Part shown: positions 15,601 through 24,849 of the stretch, piece by piece | Numbering within the stretch: the stretch's first letter is position 1 | How the letters are laid out: each line of letters opens with the position of its first letter | Source: a virus | Length of the DNA: 64,000 nt | IMG/VR virus record: IMGVR_UViG_3300027896_000014 | Coordinates: 62,001 to 126,000 of that record | Direction: 5' to 3' (one strand) | Notes under the pieces: model-generated | What the model was told of the DNA's origin: nothing | Seen by the model: only the letters and a program-made list of their open reading frames with translations | The model's database searches: none | Made by a program: the position numbers and the translations under genes

Positions 15601-18600
15601 AAAAATTTTTCTTGACCGTAATCAACAACTGGTAATCTCTTTTCGATGGCTTTTTGCCAAAGAGTTTTTGATGTTCCAGGAATTATTCTGCTTCTGATAT
15701 TATTCCAAACATCAGCCTGTTTTACTGCTATATCATTTGCCTTATCAATTGCCGTTCCGAAAGTTGGATATGGCTGACCCAATGGCTGTATTTGAGCTAT
15801 GCTATCTGCTTCATCAAGGTACTTTTTCTTTTCAATGGCTAATTTCTCTATTCTTTGGATGCTTTTTTCAATATCTTTAGGAATTAAAATGGCAGAAGTA
15901 GGAGTCTCTAATTTTACCCCCTCATACTTCTTGCTGGCCTCAAACTTGGCGGGATCTTCCCGGTATTCGTGCTCAAATTCACTGGCTAAGGTATGCGCTT
16001 TATCATAAGGCATACCCGTTGACATCTTATCCCGTTCATGTAATTCGTGAGCAATGACGAATTTCTGTCCTTCCGGGGCTATTTGGTCGTCAACGATAAC
16101 GGTATTCTTAGGAACCCACTTGTAGATTTGATCATTTCCCCCCTCGGTGAAGCTTGAGTCAATATTCTCCCGAATCATATCTCCGTCAACAAGAAAAACT
16201 TGAATCTTCTCATTTTCAGCAGTTCCGAGTAATCCTTTCTTTGAATCTTCGACAATCTGTGATTTGGGTTCACCTTTCTTCGGCGGTTCATTCCTTACCC
16301 GTTCTCGCTGTTCGGTTAAGTTACCTCTTTTGAGGGCTTCGGCAAAGGGTCTTCCTTGAGACATTATACGCCTTTGCGTAAGAGCATTATCAAAAAGGTA
16401 TGGATACTCGTTCTTTCCATACTCTTTATCAAGCCAGATTTCGTTTTCGGGGACGTAGGGTTTATCGAAATGTTGACCGAAATTCGTAAACTCCTCATCA
16501 ATGTTCTTTCGGATTAAATCACCGTCCACGATGAAGGCCGTAACGGGACCCCGAGTTTCGTATGGTTTGGCGGAGATTTGGGTGTGGAGGTCAGGGGAAG
16601 TAAGTTCTTTTACGACGGGGGTAGTTTCGGATTTGGTGAGAGCTTTCTTGATTCCTTCAAGATCTGGAGGTCTCGCTTCAGTCTCAATAGTTTTTTGAGC
16701 CTCTCCAAGTCTTCTGGTAATATCTTCTTCGGGGATTCCTTTTCCACGTTGTTCCTCCTTCCAACCCATTATCTCATCATCGATATTATTTGTCAAGGAA
16801 TCAAAAGTTTCATCTTTTAGAAAATTGGGATCAGAATCGAAGATGGCTTTTCTATCTTCCCAATATGCCACTTCTTGCTCTCTACGAAATTCTTCTCGTT
16901 CCGTAGCATTCATCTTTTCCCAAGAGAGAGGCTTGCCTTTTCCTTCCGTTAATCTAACTTCTAATTGTGCAAGGGCATCATCAATTGTTCCCGTATATCC
17001 TTCTCCCTGCAATTCCTGAAACAGATTATCAAAAGTTTGACCTTTACCTGATCCGGCCTTTGCAAATGGATTATATTTCCCCCAAGCCTTAGTTGCACCT
17101 TCCCTTCGAGAAAGAGCTTGCATGTCAATCCCGGGAGACTCCAATCTACCAGTTTTGGGATTCTTCCTTGTTAGTATCTTTCCGTGTTCGTTAAACCAGA
17201 GAGCAATATCAAATTCTGGAGTTTCTGGAATATTCTCTTTCTTCCCCATCGGGAGTTTCGGTTGTCCCTTCTCAATTTCTACTTTTCTTGCAGCTTCACC
17301 TAATGGAGTCCCTTCGAGGGTAGGTGCAGCTCCCTCTTTGGCTCCCTTCATTTCGAGACCTTGCTTAATTCCAGGAAGAGCATATTGATCTTTAGCGGTG
17401 GGGGAGAGGGACGGCTCCGGAGCTTCGGCTAATTTTTTCTCAATTTCTTCTGGAGTAAACGCACCTGAAAATTTATCTTCACCAAGATGGCCGGCCACCG
17501 TTTCTCGATACAGTTGATCTATAAAACTCTTGTCTCCCCATTTCTGAAGCTCTTCTCCGCTAAGATCTTCTGGCTGTGGCCCCTTTGTCCTCTCCTTATA
17601 TTCTTTCCATATGTTTTTAGCCTGATCTCTTGTCAGAGTTTTTCCGATATCGTAAGCCTGGGTTGTTGCATTTTTCTCAGGAGTACCTTTTATTGATTCT
17701 ATTTTTTTAAGAATGTCTTCTTGAGACTTGGGATATTGCTCTACAAACTTCCCCTCTTTCGTCACAAAACCTGGGATAGCCTTTTTAGGATCTAAATTAT
17801 TGGTGGCAATAATTTCTCCATGGACATGATCAGTATAGATCTTCCCATCTTGCTTAACCGCTACAGACTCTATGTTGGGATACTCTTCAGGCATGAGCTC
17901 AAGGTGCTGAGCGGTGGGGGGAATCGCCTGAGTTGCAGACATCTGCAAACCGGGGGGTTCAATTACCCTTTTCCCCTTGGGTTTATTAACTTTAATAAAA
18001 GACTTTTCACCAACAGTAATATTTGCTTCCTCTCCATTTGGAAGCCTGACTTTATATGCAGGACTGAAACCCCCTTTGGGAATCCCTAAATCTTCGATAA
18101 TTGGAACTGTCGTATTGGAAGGTAATTCAAATCTTCTTAATCCCTTTTCAAATGTTAAAGTACCCAATCCTACCCCTTCCTCCTTCACTGGTATGGCCTC
18201 TGGCACGACTTTCTGCTCTGGCGGTATCACAGCCCCTACCTTCCCCTCTAAAATCGGGAACTCTTCGGGCGGTAACTTGGCCGCTTCCTCCATATCTTTA
18301 CGGGCTATTTCAGTAATAATATTCTCTTTTGTTTTTGCAATGCCCCTTTGCGCTGGTTTTGCGGGTTCAGGCGCTGCCGCTGGCATCTCCTGACCTATCC
18401 CCATCATCTGGGGAATCGGAGTCGTGGGAGCTTCAGCCAGTGTCGGCTGTGAAGGTGGAGCAATTGGTCCAACTCCCATCGGTGGAATTGGCTGAGGTGT
18501 TTCAACCGGAGGTGCCTCAACTGGTGGTGCCTGTGGCCGTGGAGCGATAGGCGATATTCCCGCCGGCATGGTCGTTCCGATGGGTTCAGGTGCTTCGGTC

Positions 18601-19871
18601 CCAATTCCAGGAGGTCTTACCAGTTCTGGTTCTCCCGTAATGGGGTTAATTTTAAACTCTATTCCAACGGGAGCTTTTGGCCGCAAGATCGTCTTGGGTT
18701 TGGGTTCCATTAGCTGAAAACCTTGGCCTGGAGGCAATGCCAATTGAGCTCCTGCCTTTATTTCTGTAGCCGGTTGAACTGCTGGAGTCCCGGGGGCCGG
18801 AATCGTCGAGCCGACAACTTCTGGAACTTCCGGCGCCATCCCAGGAGGAGTAATTTTCGGACCCGTGGGCTCTGCGGGCTTGCCTGCCTCTGCAAAGGGA
18901 GGATATTCTTCCCCCTTGTTCCTTCGTCTCAGAGCTTCTTCCCTCCACGATGGATTGTTCCAACGCCTTAGAACATCGCCTTCGAAATATCCCTTGTTCA
19001 TCATGTCCTCAAGAGACTGTGTAACAAGAGCACGTTCCTTATTTGTAAGGCTTCTAAGCCAAGGACCTATTGGCGTTTTTAAAAATCTGGTTAATACCGC
19101 TGGTAGCACTTCCTCCGCAATGGTACCAGCCGCCCTCATAGCAGTTGGGAAAGCTGCCCATTCCGCAGCACTCATTGTTTCCTTTGCCAAGGATTCATAG
19201 GGAGAAATCTTCTTTTTCCCAGTAACCAATTCCTTCTCGATCTCTTTCAATTTCTCTGGATCAGTTGTTGTTCCAGGAGGGAAAAAGTCTCCCTTCAATT
19301 CTTTTCGGCCTTCCTCACCTATATATTTTCCGAACGGAAGCTGAGATTCTACCATTTCCAATGCGGTAGCTGGAATAGCAGCCAGATAGGGATGACGAGC
19401 AGCAAATGGAGAAGTGACAACTTTGGGTTCAACAACGGGAGGCACCTTGAGAGTCGGCCTTACTGGCTCATGAGAAGGGATGGGTTCCTCTTTCGGAAAC
19501 CCCGACAAATCAACTCCTGGTTGTGCAGGTGTTTCACGTGCCACTTCAGCTGGCACTGGAGAAGGCTTCGGTCTCTCCATCGGTCTCATGAGATTCGGGT
19601 TAATCAGACCGGGAGGGGTGATGGGTGACACTGTTCGTTCCGGGACAAGAGGGGTAGGGGACTTCTCAACAATCGGTTTAGGCAAGGCTTCCTGTACGGT
19701 AGGCTTTGCTTCGACACTCTTTTGAGGAGCGAGGTAGTTAATGATATCCTTGTGTGAGAATCCTGCTTTTATATGTTTTTGGAGGTCAAAATTTCTCGTC
19801 GAAGCAAGGTATTCTGCTATCTGCTCATCGGTTGCACCTTTATCTCGTGCCCACTGTATATCGTATGGCAT
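12642..19871 (-). CDS. Giant multidomain (polyvalent-type) internal virion protein
   Basis: 2409 aa. Residues 1-50 carry two copies of a short helical motif (GATDEQIAEYLA and AGFSHKDIINYLA). Residues ~55-640 are proline-rich linkers with PPGL/PPGM/PPGI motifs. Two related segments with FIVDGDLIRKNID and FLVDGDMIRENID follow, near residues 1110 and 1230; the second has IAHELHE at 1274-1279. Mixed segments follow, then a C-terminal metallopeptidase-like domain with HEWAHAVDDYFG (His2106, Glu2107, His2110), matching the polyvalent-protein LPD1 type. Such proteins are packaged and delivered with phage DNA. It overlaps the upstream gene by one base. Individual enzymatic roles are inferred. Confidence 0.8.
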   Translation of the reverse strand: MPYDIQWARDKGATDEQIAEYLASTRNFDLQKHIKAGFSHKDIINYLAPQKSVEAKPTVQEALPKPIVEKSPTPLVPERTVSPITPPGLINPNLMRPMERPKPSPVPAEVARETPAQPGVDLSGFPKEEPIPSHEPVRPTLKVPPVVEPKVVTSPFAARHPYLAAIPATALEMVESQLPFGKYIGEEGRKELKGDFFPPGTTTDPEKLKEIEKELVTGKKKISPYESLAKETMSAAEWAAFPTAMRAAGTIAEEVLPAVLTRFLKTPIGPWLRSLTNKERALVTQSLEDMMNKGYFEGDVLRRWNNPSWREEALRRRNKGEEYPPFAEAGKPAEPTGPKITPPGMAPEVPEVVGSTIPAPGTPAVQPATEIKAGAQLALPPGQGFQLMEPKPKTILRPKAPVGIEFKINPITGEPELVRPPGIGTEAPEPIGTTMPAGISPIAPRPQAPPVEAPPVETPQPIPPMGVGPIAPPSQPTLAEAPTTPIPQMMGIGQEMPAAAPEPAKPAQRGIAKTKENIITEIARKDMEEAAKLPPEEFPILEGKVGAVIPPEQKVVPEAIPVKEEGVGLGTLTFEKGLRRFELPSNTTVPIIEDLGIPKGGFSPAYKVRLPNGEEANITVGEKSFIKVNKPKGKRVIEPPGLQMSATQAIPPTAQHLELMPEEYPNIESVAVKQDGKIYTDHVHGEIIATNNLDPKKAIPGFVTKEGKFVEQYPKSQEDILKKIESIKGTPEKNATTQAYDIGKTLTRDQAKNIWKEYKERTKGPQPEDLSGEELQKWGDKSFIDQLYRETVAGHLGEDKFSGAFTPEEIEKKLAEAPEPSLSPTAKDQYALPGIKQGLEMKGAKEGAAPTLEGTPLGEAARKVEIEKGQPKLPMGKKENIPETPEFDIALWFNEHGKILTRKNPKTGRLESPGIDMQALSRREGATKAWGKYNPFAKAGSGKGQTFDNLFQELQGEGYTGTIDDALAQLEVRLTEGKGKPLSWEKMNATEREEFRREQEVAYWEDRKAIFDSDPNFLKDETFDSLTNNIDDEIMGWKEEQRGKGIPEEDITRRLGEAQKTIETEARPPDLEGIKKALTKSETTPVVKELTSPDLHTQISAKPYETRGPVTAFIVDGDLIRKNIDEEFTNFGQHFDKPYVPENEIWLDKEYGKNEYPYLFDNALTQRRIMSQGRPFAEALKRGNLTEQRERVRNEPPKKGEPKSQIVEDSKKGLLGTAENEKIQVFLVDGDMIRENIDSSFTEGGNDQIYKWVPKNTVIVDDQIAPEGQKFVIAHELHERDKMSTGMPYDKAHTLASEFEHEYREDPAKFEASKKYEGVKLETPTSAILIPKDIEKSIQRIEKLAIEKKKYLDEADSIAQIQPLGQPYPTFGTAIDKANDIAVKQADVWNNIRSRIIPGTSKTLWQKAIEKRLPVVDYGQEKFLEFSPEEIRGLFQKNLQESTPAETGPKGEQPESQKVFFRPALKLEGKIYSGEPNEAHFQLEQKLPEGWWNKKVENGWLDPEGNWVPIDKAWSIRARQAELSAPAEKPALSAKEPSPETPGNWSKGESRPFAFDPNSTANEGRFRLLPIESVKKDSYFRRKSSTPGVAYLMGKDKASGKEVVQAIRFDKSVMPEDKAIQWWEENKGRFEFFGGKPKTEGAIEEVAPKRGIEKTKEPEMLRTLREKAKNFNTYDEFKQWFVLEGKEPFKGVDTRVSNLARELQTNEATRARSPVDIFNEHLRKSTEFSNLKELYQDVKAKEGEVPISDFGKKIGGARKDLWKERGLSLEDVKGMTLQERETYTKKAHVWPNTPYEKFVEEGMSPGMALLVKKIKDSISVLPEISRIASTDPKLREENFKRYIELVSAIREKLPKVRTLEDIRNLGKELFPADKVSEYSSHYTDQANKDLLLLGGRTLSSAFQPRTYDLSRAEQKAEQTGFPVKQEAWQKQYDIWMIEQGAKITREGKEIVLDKGEWFVTKKGKYHVEQSGFPSREEAEAWAKDQTKSKGEILIRPYRENIERTGPDYRKGKNKTGDEILSEFGFRGGEFGNWTNQGDRQQSLNEAYDGLMDLADTLKVPPKALSLNGELEIAFGARGGGSASAHYEPGRVVINLTKTRGAGSLAHEWAHAVDDYFGRQVTGGLPGKYVSHGVSKAGEARKEMVDAWGEVMKSISDRVADKEANIATEEKGVKQITSYINSWLKPVDAFMKENPKANTDTIKDILSMLKGSKPKQWNGENVGPRELAEVLRKELAGTGYKMSKEDAGHIGNNAWHLEKAQVNLAKAEAGELVRTEKTDFLKNALAKGKGKGDNYWQRKHELFARAFESFVEDMINETGNKSDYLVHSTHESPTSPWGAIYPQGKDRVAINNAFKKWKESLKTKGEGGKALYSAIPLALPFLMGKGEENKQRKYPLRPEAPSYLPPGLGR
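16367..16380. promoter_or_regulatory. TACGCC-type palindrome inside the 2409-aa gene
   Basis: TACGCCTTTGCGTA, identical to the copies at 54239 and 58699. It lies within coding sequence, so it may be coincidental selection on TQRR or a genuine protein-binding site. Confidence 0.45.
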
Positions 19872-21958
19872 TACCGTTCTCCACCAGAAAGATCGAGCGA
19901 AGACCGTTCCCGCTGTATTGCTCCAGGCATCGTGGGTTCAGTCGTTCCTAACCCAAGACCAGGAGGCAATATCTTTCTTGTTTCGGTTGGGACATTGCCT
20001 TTCCTATTTAGTAAATCTACATTTGCATGTGTTCCCGCTATAGCGGCAGATTTTATGGCATTGGTAAGAATATCCTTAATCAGAGGAGATTTTTGAATTC
20101 CCGTTGTCATATATCTGAATCCAGAAGGAGAAGTCATAAATTTAGCAACGGCATAAGGACCTCCAAACAAAAAAACAACCCCCATTGCCGTAGAAGCAGG
20201 ACGGTTCTTCCATGCTCCATAACTGACCAGCCCTCCTCCGGTAATTATTTGGATCGTATGAAGTGTTTGAGCTGTGCCGGATGGATTCCCTGCTATCTTC
20301 TCAGCCATTCCAATATGTCGAGATAACTTTCTAAAGTCATCAATCATTTTAAATTCTTTTTCATTAAATAAAGTTTTTAGGTATTTATCCCCAAATTTGT
20401 CTAACTCTATTCCCGTGGATGGGGCATCAAGAATTTTTACGATACCCGCCGGTGTTGTTAAATTTCTTTGGTGGCGGCTAAATAAATCAGTCAACCAAGC
20501 CTGCTTAACGCTCTGGAGTGTCGATTCCGGCAATACCTTTTTGATGTCTTGTAATTCCGTAAGATTGCCCTTTGATATGATGTTTAAAAAATCCTCATTT
20601 TGAACCGTTGAAATTCTGCTACCTATGGAAGGTTTGCCTAAAGGTGTTTTCCCTTTAAATACCCCGAATATCTCTTCCCTCTGCCATTTCCGTGCATCAT
20701 CAAGTGCAGATTTGGCAAGTGTTCCCGCTTGAGTGGCCGCTAAGTCCATATCTTTATCTATTGCTTTAAGCACTTGAGCAGCAATCCTATTCCCTACATC
20801 CCCAGATATTTCTTTATGGAAAGATAATTTAGATATAGCCCTTCTGATAGACTCAAGCTCAGAGAAATCCATTGTTTTTGCTATGCCCTGGCCTTGTAAT
20901 TTGGCCAGAACATCTATGGGCATTCCTCCATATCTCGTGCCTGCCGTAACATTTGGAATCGGGCTAATATCTGAGAAAATCTTTTTCAGGACTGACTTTA
21001 TTGGGGCTGGCAAATATTGAAAGTCTTTAGAATTTCTAATTTCATTTACCAACTTGCTGGTGCTGGTTACCGTTGTCGGAGTCCCCGTCGCTTCCTTAGC
21101 GGCAATGTCATAGAGGTTATTTCCAAACTTTTCTATTGGGTCAAATTTTACTGCCATTCCTTCTCTCGCCACCTCACCCATAACGGTCTTGTCAAATGGA
21201 CCTCCAAGACCAGCCAAAACTCTTTCACTATAAGCATTCATGTCTTGAATAGTTTTTGCTGCGGCTTTTTGGGTCACTCCTGCCCCCCCTATTGCCTTAT
21301 CAGCCGCATTAAAAAGTAGAGCCTGTGTCTTATTCCCCGTGATATCTGGAGCAAGAACCGATACGTTCTCTCTCTTCGCCAAATCAATGATTCCTTGCAT
21401 CTCCTTGGTCGTAGCTTTTGCGGTTCCAGGCAAAAGCTTATTAATAAAACTTTGTCCAGCCTCTATTGCCATAGGAGCTGCTTTTTCTACAGGGATAGTT
21501 TTTTCTAAGGTCTTGGCTCCAAAACCAGGAATTATATTTGAAACGCCCTTGTAAACACTTTTGGCAAGAGTAGGGACATTATAAGTTGCCCAATCCAATG
21601 CTTCTTTCCCTACGGCGGGTGTCAATTTACCTCCCGTTTTCAATAATCCAAGAGTTCCCCCGGTCAAAACATTTTGTGCTGTTTCTACTGGATTAAATAA
21701 ATATCCTTGAGGAAACCCTGGAGGTTCAAGACCAGGTTCCTTCTTTGGCCCCTCTACCGGAGGAGGAGTGATATATTGTTTCTCTTTGACTCCTAATTTT
21801 CCAAGGAGACCGAAAATACCACCAGCGGGTTCCTCTCCAACCTGAATAGGTGCTTCGGTGGCGGATGTTTTCTTCTCCTCTATCGCTCCACCGGATTTAA
21901 TATGCTGAGATATCTCGTCCTCAGAAAATCCCGCTTGTCTTAGCTGTTCAGCATTCAT
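19871..21958 (-). CDS. Internal virion / ejection-type protein (695 aa)
   Basis: It begins MNAEQLRQAGFSEDEISQHI, the same short motif found at the N-terminus of the 2409-aa neighbour. Residues ~50-250 are a Pro/Gly-rich linker and helices. Near residues 590-650 there is a hydrophobic stretch (HTIQIITGGGLVSYGAWKN and GVVFLFGGPYAVAKF) that could insert into the host membrane. KILPPGLGLG recurs near the C-terminus. Large helical proteins with a membrane-active C-terminal region, placed after the tail genes, are typical podovirus ejection proteins. No peptidoglycan hydrolase motif is seen. Confidence 0.65.
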   Translation of the reverse strand: MNAEQLRQAGFSEDEISQHIKSGGAIEEKKTSATEAPIQVGEEPAGGIFGLLGKLGVKEKQYITPPPVEGPKKEPGLEPPGFPQGYLFNPVETAQNVLTGGTLGLLKTGGKLTPAVGKEALDWATYNVPTLAKSVYKGVSNIIPGFGAKTLEKTIPVEKAAPMAIEAGQSFINKLLPGTAKATTKEMQGIIDLAKRENVSVLAPDITGNKTQALLFNAADKAIGGAGVTQKAAAKTIQDMNAYSERVLAGLGGPFDKTVMGEVAREGMAVKFDPIEKFGNNLYDIAAKEATGTPTTVTSTSKLVNEIRNSKDFQYLPAPIKSVLKKIFSDISPIPNVTAGTRYGGMPIDVLAKLQGQGIAKTMDFSELESIRRAISKLSFHKEISGDVGNRIAAQVLKAIDKDMDLAATQAGTLAKSALDDARKWQREEIFGVFKGKTPLGKPSIGSRISTVQNEDFLNIISKGNLTELQDIKKVLPESTLQSVKQAWLTDLFSRHQRNLTTPAGIVKILDAPSTGIELDKFGDKYLKTLFNEKEFKMIDDFRKLSRHIGMAEKIAGNPSGTAQTLHTIQIITGGGLVSYGAWKNRPASTAMGVVFLFGGPYAVAKFMTSPSGFRYMTTGIQKSPLIKDILTNAIKSAAIAGTHANVDLLNRKGNVPTETRKILPPGLGLGTTEPTMPGAIQRERSSLDLSGGER

Positions 21959-21961
21959 TTT

Positions 21962-24832
21962 TTACCCTCCAGTCCTTTTCAGATACTGCTGGATGGTTTC
22001 TCCGGGTAAACGTGACGCAACTTCTCCCGCCTGCCCTTGCTCTCCCACTGGATCAATTTTGTTCGCATCAATTCCAATGCCTTTGAGAATTTCACGGGAT
22101 TTTTGGGATAAAAGTCTAAAATCTTTTGGCTTTCCCATTCCTGTCTCATATTGTGACTGTAAGGCTCCCAATCTTGATCCCATAAGTTCAATCGAACCGT
22201 CAATAAAAGCCTTCCACATTGTAGGAGTTGCAGTCGAGGGGTCGGTAATGGTATCGGCCCACGCCTTTATTGCCGGATCTGTAGCTCCACTTCTTTTGAA
22301 TATACCTGCCATTTCATCCTTAACTGCATTAAACTTTGTCTTCACACCCGCCACTGTTCCTTGTCTTGCAACCAATCCAGGGGTTACAGGAAAATATTTA
22401 GCCAATAAATTTACTGCAGCATTGCCTGTTACCCAATTACTATTGGCAAGATCTTTCTGGGCATTAACTAAAGAATTAATATGTCCAACCGCAGTATTTA
22501 GGCCCAATATATTTTTTGCAGCAGTCCCAGAAGTAAAATCAATCCTCAATCTCTGACGGACCGGATATTGAGTAGAATCGAAACTTGGATCATACAAGGC
22601 CGCCCTTGCAATAATATTTTTCCATTGTGGCGACCGTAAGGCGAACGAACTTGGATATGGGATTTTATAATCCACTAAATTTTTAATCACTGCTGCATCA
22701 CTGGAGCTAAGCCCTTCCAATGCTGCTTCATTCCTTTGTCCGGGAAGACCAGGCGGAATTTCTCCAATTTCTGGTACTGCTACTCCTCCGCTTTGAATAT
22801 CTATCTTCCTTTTTTTCTCGGCATCCAGTGTTCTCTGCGCCACAATGGCCTCCGCAGTTGGTTTTCCATCCGGCCCCTTCTCTCCAGCTTTTGCAATAAG
22901 ACCTAATTCGGTAGGAGATGGAACTGGCCTTTCTGCTCTCTTTATTTCTGCTTGTTTGTCTAAAATTTCCTGATAGGTAGGTCTTCTATCAATCCCCTGC
23001 CTTTTAAGATCTTCCACGACTGCTCCTTTTGCTAATTCAAATTCGGTTGGAGATACCGCTCTTCCTTGACCTCTAGCCTCAACCGCAGCAACTCTCTCTT
23101 CTGATCCAAAGATTTTTTCTGGTATTCCCGCACTAATCCCGGTTAGGCGTGCTAACTGTTCCGTGAGCATTGGAATGTTTTTTAATGCCTCATCTCGCTG
23201 TATCCTTGCTGTCTTGGGGTTCTGAGACAACCCAAACCCCTGGGCTATATTTTTGTATTGGTCAAGCGATTTCTGGATTGCATCTATCGAAGGTTTAGTC
23301 TCTTCTCTGGCAACATCCATGATGCGCTCTTCAGGATGGACATCGTAGTAGGTTGGTTTTGGACCCAATGAAGCCAGAGCTTGCTCTCGTCTGGTTTTTG
23401 CCCCCCCCTCTAACGTTGGCCTTAATGTCTCCAATGCCTCTTCCTGGGTAGGACGAACCCATCCTTTAGGAGTTGTAATTCCACCTTGACCTTCTGCACC
23501 GCGTATGGAATAACGGGTTTCTCCAGAGGGAAGAACTTCTTTATTAATATCAGAAAGATTTCCCGATATACCGCCCTCTACCGGTTTGGTGGGTTCAGTC
23601 CCTGCGATCGGTGTCTGTTCCACCTTTTGAGCCTTGGGAACAGTCACAGTTGGCACACGAGAAGAAGCAAGAGATTCTATCGGAAACGCTGTTTTTAGCA
23701 GTTCCGCACGTCTTTTGCGCTCCTCTTCCGAAAGACCTTCAAGAGGATCAGGAGAAACTGCTCCTCCCTCTTGCCTTGACAATAGTGGTGTCATGCCAGG
23801 AGCCCCCGATGCCGCTTTTAAACGCTCGTATAAATCTGGCTCCTGAGCAATTCCATACTTCTTATTGTAAGCAGCCAACTGATCGGAACGAAACACGGGG
23901 GATCTCGTATTCTCCCTAAATGGAGGAGGATTTAATCCCTCCGTAACAGCAGGGGGTGGCGGAGGTGGTGGCGTTGCCGTATCGGTATCCGCCTGATCCG
24001 CATTACGCTGAGGAGCGTATGAGGCTAAAGAAAGTGTGGATGTCAGTGGTAGAGGCTTCGGTTCTAACGACTCCAAATTAGAAACCCATGGCGAGACATG
24101 GATAGGAGTAGACTTTAATAATGATGTGTTACGTCCCGCTTCAATTCCTTGTTGGGTGGAAGCTCCCAAATTTTCATAAGAGGTCTCTTTAAAAAGGCTT
24201 GGATTAACTTCTCCACCCTCTTGCTTCGGGACAAGTGGAATTGTTGATCCAGCTTCCGTAGGGGTTGTCGTTAATGTTTGCTTCCCTTCCGGGGCAAAAG
24301 AACTCAACCCTCCCTCCGATGGGATATATTTACCCCCCTCCCACCTACCAGCTTTCATTCCGGGTCTATAGTATATTGATTGATCGCTGAAAGACGGGTG
24401 CCCTGGTAACTTATAGGTATCTGGTAAATGTTCCGTTATACTCCTATGCCCTTTTAGCCAAGCTCCTCGGGTGTCATAAAAGTGTCTCGGATCATCTGGG
24501 TTTGGATTAAGTCCCATATTCTTTGCACGCTCTGCATACCATCCCTGGAAATTCTGCTCCATTTCAGGTGTAAACAAAGATTTCCAGTCCGGGGGTTGCC
24601 CTCCAGGGCTTACTTCTCCCCCGTCTTGTCTTGATTCCAACGGTATGACATTACCTTTTTTTGCAGGGAAGTATACTCCAGGGGCCGTCACTACTTCCGG
24701 CGCCCTCTCGGCTATCGTATAACCATGTGTCGGCTTCTGCACTTTCGGAGATCTTGGCTCCTTCAGGATATCCGAGAGGATATCAACCAGCCTCACATTC
24801 GTCCGTTTGTGCCAATCCTGTGATAGTTCCAT
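21962..24832 (-). CDS. Large internal virion-type protein (956 aa)
   Basis: The first 400 residues are low-complexity linkers holding three copies of a 13-14-residue motif (SRQDGGEVSP, PKQEGGEVNP, SRQEGGAVSP, near residues 60, 200 and 350). The middle is helical and charged. The C-terminal 250 residues (ARAALYDPSFDSTQYPVRQRL, then AAKNILGLNTAVGHINSL, ending GETIQQYLKR) match the helical end domain found in many phage ejection proteins. It follows the 573-aa tail protein by 18 bases and precedes the 695-aa protein by three. Confidence 0.65.
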   Translation of the reverse strand: MELSQDWHKRTNVRLVDILSDILKEPRSPKVQKPTHGYTIAERAPEVVTAPGVYFPAKKGNVIPLESRQDGGEVSPGGQPPDWKSLFTPEMEQNFQGWYAERAKNMGLNPNPDDPRHFYDTRGAWLKGHRSITEHLPDTYKLPGHPSFSDQSIYYRPGMKAGRWEGGKYIPSEGGLSSFAPEGKQTLTTTPTEAGSTIPLVPKQEGGEVNPSLFKETSYENLGASTQQGIEAGRNTSLLKSTPIHVSPWVSNLESLEPKPLPLTSTLSLASYAPQRNADQADTDTATPPPPPPPAVTEGLNPPPFRENTRSPVFRSDQLAAYNKKYGIAQEPDLYERLKAASGAPGMTPLLSRQEGGAVSPDPLEGLSEEERKRRAELLKTAFPIESLASSRVPTVTVPKAQKVEQTPIAGTEPTKPVEGGISGNLSDINKEVLPSGETRYSIRGAEGQGGITTPKGWVRPTQEEALETLRPTLEGGAKTRREQALASLGPKPTYYDVHPEERIMDVAREETKPSIDAIQKSLDQYKNIAQGFGLSQNPKTARIQRDEALKNIPMLTEQLARLTGISAGIPEKIFGSEERVAAVEARGQGRAVSPTEFELAKGAVVEDLKRQGIDRRPTYQEILDKQAEIKRAERPVPSPTELGLIAKAGEKGPDGKPTAEAIVAQRTLDAEKKRKIDIQSGGVAVPEIGEIPPGLPGQRNEAALEGLSSSDAAVIKNLVDYKIPYPSSFALRSPQWKNIIARAALYDPSFDSTQYPVRQRLRIDFTSGTAAKNILGLNTAVGHINSLVNAQKDLANSNWVTGNAAVNLLAKYFPVTPGLVARQGTVAGVKTKFNAVKDEMAGIFKRSGATDPAIKAWADTITDPSTATPTMWKAFIDGSIELMGSRLGALQSQYETGMGKPKDFRLLSQKSREILKGIGIDANKIDPVGEQGQAGEVASRLPGETIQQYLKRTGG

Positions 24833-24849
24833 GATTTTCTCCTTTAACC

